NCBI GenBank assembly: GCA_938004025.1
Contig: CALKXC010000174.1
Coordinates: 1 to 6,163 of the forward strand
Direction of reading: 5' to 3'
Length of the DNA stretch: 6,163 nucleotides
Source: an uncultured Leucothrix sp.
GTDB lineage: Bacteria; Pseudomonadota; Gammaproteobacteria; Thiotrichales; Thiotrichaceae
A program made the position numbers and the translations under genes. How positions within the stretch are numbered: position 1 is the stretch's first letter; each line of letters starts with the position of its first letter. Below the pieces are notes generated by a model that did no database searches, was not told the DNA's origin, and worked only from the letters and a program-made list of their open reading frames with translations. Of this stretch, positions 1 to 5,233 are shown piece after piece.

Positions 1-1
1 T

Positions 2-976
2 CCGGTTCAAACTTCCATATTATTTATTGCGCTGCGAATGAAGCGTGAAACAGACGATGAGAATCGTGGCATCTTACAAGCCATTATTGACTCATCGACT
101 CAAGTGGTTGCTGAGGTTGATGAGCTGGTGGATGTTTCAGACCCTTATGACGGTTATGCCAGAGGTGTTCCCGCATCGCCATTTTTACCGGCTGTCTTAG
201 CCTCTTTGGGCGTGAATGCCGTTTCTCATGGTCTGGAAGTGGTCGGCCCTAAGTTTGGTGCGACGCATCACCGAGTACTTAAAGCCGCCGGGCTTGACGT
301 TAATTTGTCAGTTGAAGCCGCAGCTAAGCAGCTGGCCGATATCGGCTGGGCATATGTTGACCAAAAGCAGTTTGCTCCAGGTTTAAACCACTTAATGAGT
401 TTGCGTGAGCGCATGGTTAAGCGACAGGTTTTAAACACCGTCGAGTCATTAATTGGTCCAATACGTGGCCGTGCTAAAACTCATTTTATGTGTGGCTATG
501 TGCATAAGGCTTATCCACCCATATATGCCTCTTTAGCGCGTCAGGCAGGGTTCGACACGGCGATGTTCGTTAGAGGTGTTGAAGGGGGAACGATTCCTTC
601 ATTGCAGCAAAAGGGTCGACTCTTTTTCTATCACGAAGAGAGTGAGCTCGCACAGCGTGATCTATCGCCTAGTGATGTCGATATTCAAGCGACTTCTCGG
701 GCCGTACCATTGCCGGATGGATTACCATCCGTTCAGGTGGCCGATAGTATCTCCATACCCGTCGATGGTGAGGCTTTAGCGGCCGTGTCTGCGAAAATGG
801 GCGTTGCTGCCTTAGGTGGTGGTGAGCAAGGTTTAATGTATGACTCTCTAGTCTATTCTGCGTCGATTGCGCTAACGCATCTGAAGCGCGCTGACTCTAT
901 GGCAGAGGCTGCGAAGCAGGTGAGGGCGGTTCTGGATAATGGAAAGGCGTTAGAGACTTTCAAAGCGGCTGGTTGA
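2..976 (+). CDS. TrpD-family (glycosyltransferase family 3) protein, 5' end cut off by the window
   Basis: The frame is open from base 2. The residues before the ATG at 38 read QTSILFIALR and run into MKRETDDE, matching the family's N-terminal helix pattern (IALRxKGE), so the ATG at 38 is internal and the start lies upstream of the window. Counting from that Met, DPYDGYARG (35-43) occupies the place of the TrpD GTGGD loop, SHGLEVVGPKFGATH (63-77) matches the KHGN..SSKSGS segment, NTVESLIGP (133-141) matches the NxLGPLxNP segment, and RGVEGGTIPSL (179-189) matches the SGGMDEVSL segment. True TrpD transfers phosphoribose to anthranilate in tryptophan synthesis. Here the phosphoribosyl-binding loop is rewritten and no trp genes are adjacent, so this is better called a TrpD2/YbiB-like relative of unproven activity. 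Family confidence is high; function is uncertain. Confidence 0.85.
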   Translation, partial: PVQTSILFIALRMKRETDDENRGILQAIIDSSTQVVAEVDELVDVSDPYDGYARGVPASPFLPAVLASLGVNAVSHGLEVVGPKFGATHHRVLKAAGLDVNLSVEAAAKQLADIGWAYVDQKQFAPGLNHLMSLRERMVKRQVLNTVESLIGPIRGRAKTHFMCGYVHKAYPPIYASLARQAGFDTAMFVRGVEGGTIPSLQQKGRLFFYHEESELAQRDLSPSDVDIQATSRAVPLPDGLPSVQVADSISIPVDGEALAAVSAKMGVAALGGGEQGLMYDSLVYSASIALTHLKRADSMAEAAKQVRAVLDNGKALETFKAAG

Positions 977-986
977 AGTCGCTTTT
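962..986 (+). terminator. Probable intrinsic terminator overlapping the stop of the TrpD-family gene
   Basis: AAAGCGGCT (962-970) pairs with AGTCGCTTT (977-985), giving nine pairs including one G-U, around a six-base loop that contains the TGA stop. A four-T run (983-986) closes the stem. The T-tract is short, so efficiency may be modest. It would separate this gene from the small gene at 1064. Confidence 0.45.
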
Positions 987-1063
987 CAAATTAAAACTTA
1001 AAATGAGTGTGTCTAGCAATGGCGCATATATTTGTAGAAATTGTTTATTGAGGAGAATTTAAG

Positions 1064-1252
1064 ATGAACCAAGAATATTACAATGCAGTAGTAGCGATGG
1101 AAAAAGCAAACGTTGATCCTGAGTTTATACAGGGCTGGCAGTGTGGTTATTTAATAAACCCGATGCGCGAAGAACAACGCCTCACCCCTGCGTATGAAGC
1201 TGGGTATGAGGCGGGTAAAGAGAAGGATGTTGAAGCTTATAAAAATTTATAA
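1064..1252 (+). CDS. Small protein with ribosome-modulation-factor-like motifs (62 aa)
   Basis: The start is well supported: GAGGAG lies at 1050-1055, eight bases before the ATG. The protein is soluble, with no signal peptide or membrane segment. Two Gly/aromatic motifs stand out, GWQCGY (24-29) followed by NP, and AYEAGYEAG (43-51). This G-aromatic-x-x-G, then Pro, then Arg, then a second G-aromatic motif resembles ribosome modulation factor (GYQAG...CPY...R..W..GW), a small protein that dimerises and silences 70S ribosomes in stationary phase. It lacks the strongly basic N-terminus of E. coli RMF, so the link is a motif-level inference. It is separated from the preceding gene by a probable terminator and converges on the thioredoxin-fold gene with a 23-base gap. 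That it is a real gene is much surer than its function. Confidence 0.75.
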   Translation: MNQEYYNAVVAMEKANVDPEFIQGWQCGYLINPMREEQRLTPAYEAGYEAGKEKDVEAYKNL

Positions 1253-1266
1253 TTAATTATAAATTT
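1243..1266. repeat. Perfect 24-base A/T-only palindrome between convergent genes
   Basis: The half-site AAATTTATAATT at 1243-1254 is followed directly by its exact reverse complement at 1255-1266. The palindrome covers the stop codon of the 62-aa gene (1250-1252) and lies just past the stop of the convergent thioredoxin-fold gene. Read on the minus strand it is followed by further Ts, giving a run of five, so it could be a weak terminator for the minus gene; an A/T-only stem would be unstable. It could instead be a binding site for a nucleoid protein. Confidence 0.6.
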
Positions 1267-1275
1267 AAATGAACC

Positions 1276-1761
1276 TTATAGTTTCATCTGACTACTGATG
1301 TATTGTTTGAGCTCATAAGGTTTAACGTCACCGGTTTGCATTGCCTTAAGTTTGCCGCGTGGTGAATAAATTAAGTACGTTGGATAGCCGACGATGGCAC
1401 GTCTGGTGCTTTTACGAATGAATCGATTGAATTCATGACGGTTACTAACAAAGTTTCTAAAGTTCACTCTTAGTGGACGTAGAGACTTGTTAGCGACTCT
1501 AGGGTCTCCATCTAGTGAGACGCCTATGACATGAGTTCTGGGTATGCTGTGTTGGGCTGCGTTAGTTTCGTGCATTGTTGACATGCAGATACCACAATCA
1601 GATTTCCAGACTTTAATGACAGTCCATTTACCCTTTCCTACATAGCGATTTATTTGTGATGGGTTTCCCCATAAGTCCGACATTGCGAACCCAGCGGTGG
1701 CGTGAAGGCACAAAGCGAGTCCTAGCGCCTTTGCAAAAAGCGCGATTGGCTTTAGTGTCAT
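1276..1761 (-). CDS. Secreted TlpA-like thioredoxin-fold protein with a CGIC active site
   Basis: The open frame extends up to 1902, but the ATG at 1761 is the likely start. It is preceded by CGGAG at a suitable distance and opens a clear signal peptide (hydrophobic residues 5-19, likely cleavage after AGFA, 23-26). The extra 47 upstream codons are AT-rich and look non-coding. The mature part of the 161-aa product has the thioredoxin pattern: strand TVIKVWK (47-53), the redox pair C56-G-I-C59, VSLDGD (81-86) typical of TlpA/AhpC-like folds, and the cis-proline loop GYPTY (125-129). No Cys occurs in the mature protein besides the CGIC pair. It is expected in the periplasm as a thiol:disulfide reductase or oxidase; the partner is unknown. 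No cytochrome-maturation or dsb genes adjoin it. Its divergent neighbour is a secreted protein with three cysteines, which might be a client. Confidence 0.8.
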   Translation of the reverse strand: MTLKPIALFAKALGLALCLHATAGFAMSDLWGNPSQINRYVGKGKWTVIKVWKSDCGICMSTMHETNAAQHSIPRTHVIGVSLDGDPRVANKSLRPLRVNFRNFVSNRHEFNRFIRKSTRRAIVGYPTYLIYSPRGKLKAMQTGDVKPYELKQYISSQMKL

Positions 1762-2108
1762 ATCAAGATTACTCCGAGAATCAGTATTAATAGTTGCCTT
1801 AGTTTCTTTAAATATTATTGTTATTTTTGTTAGATTCTTGCTTAAAACGACTTTCCTTAGAAAGTGTGTGTGTTTTTTAGCATACCATTGAAATATATGC
1901 AAAGGTATATTAGTAATCGTGGCGAAATTTTCTGTGCAAATTTTATACTTTAATGCTTATAGAGTGTAGTTATAGGTCTTATAAAATAAATTAGGATAAA
2001 TTTTTACCAATACTGTTGTGTTTTTTCCTATATTATCTAGTGGTGTGGTATGAAAAACACATTATTGTTTTATTTTAGCCTAAAGGAATAATTTTCAGGG
2101 AGGTTCTT
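1762..2108. other. AT-rich divergent intergenic region
   Basis: This stretch of about 350 bases separates two genes for secreted proteins transcribed away from each other, so it must hold promoters for both. It contains several A/T-rich -10-like words (TATACT at 1944-1949, TATAAA at 1980-1985, TATATT at 2029-2034), but none has a good -35 at 16-18 bases. TTATAG/TTATAA-type words recur at 1957, 1970 and 1979. An interrupted inverted repeat (GTGTTTTTTC at 2018-2027 and GAAAAACAC at 2052-2060) has a loop of about 24 bases and one unpaired T. The minus-strand frame is open across 1762-1902, but composition and the better inner start argue against coding. No RNA gene is evident. Confidence 0.5.
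2097..2104 (+). promoter_or_regulatory. Strong ribosome binding site that favours a TTG start
   Basis: AGGGAGGT lies only four to five bases before the TTG at 2109 but about 20 bases before the first in-frame ATG at 2124. This near-perfect anti-SD match is why TTG is taken as the start of the META-domain gene. Confidence 0.55.
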
Positions 2109-2636
2109 TTGGAAACCAACGGAATGAAACGCACAATTAACTTTTGTGTGATTAGCGCAGTGTCAGCACTTCTTTTAACCTCTACCGTCATGGCCGCTGA
2201 GCCTGAAGGTATTACAAAGCGCAAGGTTGCTTCTTGCCCACTTAACAGTGGAGGTCCTTCTTTGTTGGGGACTAACTGGCGTGTCAGCTCTACCTACGGA
2301 AACGCGATTGACGAAGCGGTAGACATGAAGATGACCGTTAACCTAGACACCATGGCTGGTGATACAGGGTGCAACAAGTACGCCGCTAAGTTTAAGCAGG
2401 TCGGCTTTACTGGTTTCACTATTACTCATCTAAACCGTACACGTAACCCATGCATGAGGGTGAGCACAGGTGAAGGAAAGCCAACAGTAGATTTAAGCAA
2501 GATCGAAGGCGCCTACCTACGCATTATCAGACGTATGGGAAGTGTGCAGCAGTTAGATGATGGAAAGCTTGTATTCTATGATCGCAACGGTAAGAAAGGC
2601 TTAGAAATGACCCGAGTCGAAGCCAACGCTAGTTAA
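2109..2636 (+). CDS. Secreted META-domain (HslJ-like) protein
   Basis: Two starts are possible. The TTG at 2109 fits the ribosome binding site, while the ATG at 2124 (MKRTINF) gives the more classical signal peptide. Either way residues 11-29 are hydrophobic and cleavage near VMAA (27-30) is expected; there is no lipobox. The rest matches the META/DUF306 fold: LLGTNWRV (52-59), the hallmark GCNKY (87-91), TRNPCM (111-116) in place of the usual TRMAC motif, and a C-terminal pair of strands, KLVFYDRNGK (153-162) and LEMTRV (165-170). Cys88 and Cys115 are the positions usually kept in the family and could pair; Cys43 is extra. E. coli HslJ is an outer-membrane heat-inducible protein linked to novobiocin resistance; the molecular role of the family is largely unknown. 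The gene stands alone and ends in a strong terminator. Location: periplasm or envelope. Confidence 0.82.
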   Translation: METNGMKRTINFCVISAVSALLLTSTVMAAEPEGITKRKVASCPLNSGGPSLLGTNWRVSSTYGNAIDEAVDMKMTVNLDTMAGDTGCNKYAAKFKQVGFTGFTITHLNRTRNPCMRVSTGEGKPTVDLSKIEGAYLRIIRRMGSVQQLDDGKLVFYDRNGKKGLEMTRVEANAS

Positions 2637-2651
2637 ATTGTTAGTTTAGTT

Positions 2652-2679
2652 AATGCCCGGTTTAACCGGGCATTCTTTT
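2652..2679 (+). terminator. Strong intrinsic terminator of the META-domain gene
   Basis: AATGCCCGGTT (2652-2662) and AACCGGGCATT (2664-2674) are perfect inverted repeats around one base, so the RNA can form about nine GC-rich pairs with a small loop, followed by CTTTT (2675-2679). It begins 16 bases after the META-gene stop. The left arm also encodes the end (Met-Pro-Gly-stop) of the convergent minus-strand gene. That strand has no T-tract after the hairpin, so termination looks mainly one-way. Confidence 0.85.
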
Positions 2680-3243
2680 GTCTTCAATAAAGCCAATAGA
2701 TTTGATGGTGCGCTTAAATACTGGGAAAAAGTCTGGCAGCAGTACTTGTTGTAAATAATCCAAGGCCCATTGTCTATCTCGATCTCCCAGTGCCGCTGCT
2801 ACATTGGATGCAAACTCTCGGCTCATCGAAAATGAAGGTTCGTCTTTATCCCCGTCCCAACGGGTTTCTGAGTAAACTGGAAAACGGTCGTTAAGCTTTT
2901 GAATAAATGGCGATCGATAATCATCCAAATCTCCAAAATCTCTAGCATTTTCATGCACATGGTCAGCCATTTTTTTGGCATAATAGTTAATTGTTGCTGC
3001 ACGATCTTCATCAGAAGTGGTGCCATGAATCATTCTATCAACCGCTTGAATCATGAATGCTGATATTTCTTCTAGAATGTGAATACGTTGCATTTGCGAA
3101 TTAATGTCAAAGTCTTGGTTTTCAATTTCTAGGAGCGTCTGCATGCCTATTTTCCAGCTGTTAAACGCTAGCACGCTAACTGAGTCTTCCATGGAAACTT
3201 CGCGGTTTTCTTTACTCCAACGCGTTTTGATACGAATTTTCAT
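2662..3243 (-). CDS. Conserved-looking protein of unknown function (about 193 aa)
   Basis: I do not recognise a named family. The frame can begin at a GTG at 3255, but the ATG at 3243 (MKIRIKTRW) is preferred because a GTGAG purine stretch precedes it and nothing resembling a ribosome binding site precedes the GTG. The product is soluble and mostly helical by eye. It has a short basic N-terminal strand, an amphipathic segment LAFNSWKIGMQTLLEIEN (25-42), a long central helical part with many His, Asp and Glu, and an aromatic C-terminal LLPDFFPVFKRTIKSIGF. No signal peptide, membrane segment, helix-turn-helix or metal-site motif is clear. It diverges from the prolyl-4-hydroxylase-like gene; a TATAAT word on the minus strand (3283-3288) could be its -10, though no good -35 is seen. 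Its last codons lie inside the neighbour's terminator hairpin. Confidence 0.75.
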   Translation of the reverse strand: MKIRIKTRWSKENREVSMEDSVSVLAFNSWKIGMQTLLEIENQDFDINSQMQRIHILEEISAFMIQAVDRMIHGTTSDEDRAATINYYAKKMADHVHENARDFGDLDDYRSPFIQKLNDRFPVYSETRWDGDKDEPSFSMSREFASNVAAALGDRDRQWALDYLQQVLLPDFFPVFKRTIKSIGFIEDKRMPG

Positions 3244-3300
3244 GGTCTGGCTCACTTGTTAATAGTTTATAGCAACATACTAATTATAAAGGATTTTTAA

Positions 3301-3876
3301 GTGAAAGAGCTAAAGCCAAACAGTTTTATCTACGCTTTTGATGAGGCATTGCCTGATTTTTTGTGCGACAACATGGTTGAGCGTTTTGAGCAGCATAGTG
3401 CGGAGCAATATGAGGGGCGCGTTGGCTCTGATGTGGGTGAAAATGTTTCGCTAAAGAAAACGACGGATCTAGTGGTCAGTGGCAAAGCGCATTGGAAAGA
3501 TGTTGATAATAATTTGTTTCGATCGCTGGGTTTAGCTATTCGTGAGTTTCAAAAGCAACATCCTTTTTTTGCAAACATGCAGCAGTTTAAGGACATGGGT
3601 TACAACCTACAGCGTTATCAACCTGGGGAGTATTATCACTGGCATGTCGATGCTGATAGTCAAGGATTAGCGAGTCGTCAATTGGTTGCGATTTGGTATC
3701 TAAATGATGTGCATGGGGCTGGCGGCGAAACGGAATTTATATACCAAGATATTCTAGTGAGGCCCAAAAAAGGAACATTAATTTTATTTCCACCGTTTTG
3801 GACGCATCAGCACCGGGCGGTTACTTTGCAAGAGGGCGTGAAATACATCGCAACCACTTGGATAACCTTTCGTTAA
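3301..3876 (+). CDS. Prolyl-4-hydroxylase-like Fe(II)/2-oxoglutarate-dependent oxygenase
   Basis: A GTG start with AAAGGA at 3288-3293 gives 191 aa. The double-stranded beta-helix oxygenase signature is complete: HxD iron ligands H115 and D117 in YYHWHVDADS, distal iron ligand H171 in THQHRAV, and K181 ten residues later in GVKYIATTW as the 2-oxoglutarate carboxylate anchor. Lys at that place is typical of prolyl 4-hydroxylases, where many relatives have Arg. Conserved supporting stretches are YNLQRYQPGEYY (101-112), GGETEF (141-146) and KKGTLILFPP (156-165). Such enzymes hydroxylate protein side chains or small molecules using O2 and 2-oxoglutarate; the substrate cannot be read from sequence. 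It is cytoplasmic, with no signal peptide. It diverges from an unknown 193-aa gene, and its stop overlaps the stop of the convergent 106-aa gene by four bases (TTAA). Confidence 0.88.
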   Translation: MKELKPNSFIYAFDEALPDFLCDNMVERFEQHSAEQYEGRVGSDVGENVSLKKTTDLVVSGKAHWKDVDNNLFRSLGLAIREFQKQHPFFANMQQFKDMGYNLQRYQPGEYYHWHVDADSQGLASRQLVAIWYLNDVHGAGGETEFIYQDILVRPKKGTLILFPPFWTHQHRAVTLQEGVKYIATTWITFR

Positions 3877-4193
3877 ACATCCAAGTCGTGCTCGGTCATA
3901 TCGCCACGCTGTGTCAGCATTAGGGCTTTAATGTGAGGCACGCGTTTTAATATATAGGCGGCCATCAAGATGCAGGTTTCACGATTTTTAGATTGAACGG
4001 CTGTTAGCAGTTTATCGCCAGCGATCTGGCATCGCTGATAAAGGTCGGGCTTCTCGACCCAAGTTCGGCTCATTTGATAGCCGTTGTCCATGTCCCTATC
4101 CATCATGTCAAAATAATCGGTAGCATCTTCCAGAATGAAGTCTGGAACTTCGATGATGTGTTGATGATCGTCGATGTGTACAGTGAGTTTCAT
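3873..4193 (-). CDS. Small protein of unknown function (106 aa), divergent from the YbiX-type hydroxylase
   Basis: The frame is open to an ATG at 4244, but the ATG at 4193 is chosen: AAAGGA sits four bases before it, and the longer version would run through the symmetric promoter-like element. I do not recognise a named family. The protein starts with a strand-like MKLTVHI and a second likely strand HIIEVPDFIL, then an acidic segment DYFDMMDRDMDNGYQMSRTWVE (27-48), then two likely helices, LYQRCQIAGDKLLTAVQS (51-68) and ETCILMAAYILKRV (72-85). There are two Cys (C55, C74) and no signal peptide. It is expected to be cytoplasmic. Its position back-to-back with an iron-dependent hydroxylase suggests shared regulation or a partner role, which is inference only. 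Confidence 0.75.
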   Translation of the reverse strand: MKLTVHIDDHQHIIEVPDFILEDATDYFDMMDRDMDNGYQMSRTWVEKPDLYQRCQIAGDKLLTAVQSKNRETCILMAAYILKRVPHIKALMLTQRGDMTEHDLDV

Positions 4194-4215
4194 GTTTTCC
4201 TTTAACTGCGCAAGC

Positions 4216-4244
4216 TTGATATGATCAATGTTCTGAATTATCAA
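4216..4244. promoter_or_regulatory. Symmetric TTGATA-N17-TATCAA element, candidate bidirectional promoter or operator
   Basis: TTGATA (4216-4221) and TATCAA (4239-4244) are reverse complements 17 bases apart, so both strands read TTGATA-N17-TATCAA. TTGATA is a 5/6 match to the -35 consensus, TATCAA is a 4/6 match to the -10, and 17 is the ideal spacer. Predicted transcription starts, near 4251 (+) and near 4209 (-), lie about 20 bases before the start codons at 4271 and 4193. It could equally be an operator for a dimeric regulator. Confidence 0.45.
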
Positions 4245-4270
4245 ACGCTAATATACCGAAGTTTAACGAT

Positions 4271-4939
4271 ATGATCATTACGATAAAAAATGTGCTGAGT
4301 ACTGCCGTGGTTAAACAGGTTCAGTCACTGCTTGAAACGGCGCACTTTGTTGACGGCAAGCTTTCTGCCGGTGACTCCGCTGCTTCGGTAAAAAATAATC
4401 TTGAGTTGTCACTGCAAAGCCCGTTGCATCAACAGTTAAATAATTTGGTCATGGCTGAACTAGTCAGCAACCCGACTTACCAAGCTGCTGTTTTACCTTC
4501 AAAGGTTGCCAGTGCATTTTACAGCCGCTATTCAGAAGGCATGTCTTATGGCGCTCATGTTGATGATGCCGTCATGGGGCCGCTAAGTGGCCGCTACCGT
4601 ACGGATGTTTCAAGCACCGTGTTTCTCAATGCTCCTGGAGAATATGAAGGGGGCGAGCTCCGTATCTATAATGCCAGCGGCTATGAAGCGATAAAGTTAG
4701 ATGCCGGTGATGCGGTTATCTATGCTTCAGGTAGCCTACATGAAGTGACCGAAGTCAAAAGTGGTCAACGACTTGTTGCGGTTAGCTGGGCGCAAAGTAT
4801 GATTAGATCTAGCGAACAACGACAGGTGCTTTATGATTTATCGGTGGTTCGAGACTCGCTCAAACCCGATAATGAAGCAGAGCTTGTCAAACTAGATGAA
4901 ATCTATTCAAACCTAATGCGCCAGTGGGCCGAACTCTAA
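4271..4939 (+). CDS. ybiX: PKHD-type hydroxylase of the YbiX/PiuC family (Fe(II)/2-oxoglutarate oxygenase)
   Basis: The 222-aa length and collinear motifs fit the YbiX/PiuC family from the first residues (MIITIKNVLS) to the end (NLMRQWAEL, like the NLLREWSEI end of E. coli YbiX). Iron ligands are H96 and D98 in YGAHVDDAV, with H157 in SLHEVTEV; R167 in GQRLVAVSW anchors 2-oxoglutarate. Family marks also present are RTDVSSTVFLN (110-120), YEGGEL (125-130) and the post-core QSMIR (175-179). Family members are often iron-regulated and sit by TonB-dependent siderophore receptors; no receptor is adjacent here and no convincing Fur box is seen. The substrate is unknown. The ribosome binding site is weak (GAAG well upstream), but the start agrees with the family. 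The gene diverges from the 106-aa gene and converges on a 65-aa gene with a seven-base gap. Confidence 0.92.
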   Translation: MIITIKNVLSTAVVKQVQSLLETAHFVDGKLSAGDSAASVKNNLELSLQSPLHQQLNNLVMAELVSNPTYQAAVLPSKVASAFYSRYSEGMSYGAHVDDAVMGPLSGRYRTDVSSTVFLNAPGEYEGGELRIYNASGYEAIKLDAGDAVIYASGSLHEVTEVKSGQRLVAVSWAQSMIRSSEQRQVLYDLSVVRDSLKPDNEAELVKLDEIYSNLMRQWAEL

Positions 4940-4946
4940 AGAATAA

Positions 4947-5144
4947 TTACTTCCAGTAGTTTGCTTCGGTAGATGCGATCTCGCGCACTTCGCTTGCAAG
5001 CTCAGTGTAACGGTCACGATACTCTTTCCACTTGCCCTCTACATAGTAATCTTCAGGTGTGTAAGCACCGGATTGCTCAAAAGCAGTGAATTTGGCCTGC
5101 ATTTCTAACATTTCTTTGATCAATTCTGCTTTGCGTTCCATCAT
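4947..5144 (-). CDS. Small helical protein of unknown function (65 aa)
   Basis: GAGGAG lies four bases before the ATG at 5144 and seven before the second ATG at 5141, so either Met could be used. A good sigma-70 promoter lies just upstream, which makes this a real single-gene unit. The protein is highly charged. A likely amphipathic helix (residues 3-24, KAELIKEMLEMQAKFTAFE) and a second helix (KWKEYRDRYTELASEVREI, 38-56) flank a turn, GAYTPEDYY (26-34). This suggests a helical hairpin or small coiled-coil dimer. There is no Cys, signal peptide or DNA-binding motif. I do not recognise a named family. It converges on the YbiX-type gene and lies downstream of the Cas6-like gene, but its own promoter argues that it is expressed independently. 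Confidence 0.8.
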   Translation of the reverse strand: MMERKAELIKEMLEMQAKFTAFEQSGAYTPEDYYVEGKWKEYRDRYTELASEVREIASTEANYWK

Positions 5145-5177
5145 GGCGCTCCTCTATTCTTTGTGGGGAGTATAAGG

Positions 5178-5206
5178 TTTATAAAAGAGACTTCGCCATT
5201 TCTCAA
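5178..5206 (-). promoter_or_regulatory. Sigma-70 promoter of the 65-aa gene at 4947-5144
   Basis: On the minus strand TTGAGA (5206-5201, 5/6 match) and TATAAA (5183-5178, 5/6 match) are separated by exactly 17 bases. Transcription should start near 5171, leaving a leader of about 27 bases that includes GAGGAG. It lies between the stop of the Cas6-like gene and the small gene, so it splits the two into separate units. Confidence 0.65.
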
Positions 5207-5233
5207 AGGGGGTATGCGAGTTATTTGAGCTCG

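Noticed and set aside
576..779. Open frame of 67 codons inside the TrpD-family gene
   Set aside because: It overlaps a well-supported gene in another frame and has no family features.
1762..1902. N-terminal extension of 47 codons on the thioredoxin-fold protein
   Set aside because: The ATG at 1761 has a ribosome binding site and begins a clean signal peptide; the extension is AT-rich and would bury that signal peptide.
2823..3026. Minus-strand open frame of 67 codons inside the 193-aa gene
   Set aside because: It is a shadow of the longer minus-strand gene in another frame, with low-complexity, Met-rich composition.
4237..4242. Fur-box-like GATAAT word on the minus strand upstream of the YbiX-type gene
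   Set aside because: Only one hexamer matches; the adjacent hexamers needed for a Fur box are not present.
4194..4244. N-terminal extension of 17 codons on the 106-aa protein
   Set aside because: It runs through the promoter-like element, and the ATG at 4193 has AAAGGA at good spacing.
5207..5233. Terminator after the Cas6-like gene
   Set aside because: Only a four-base stem (CGAG/CTCG) without a T-tract could be found.
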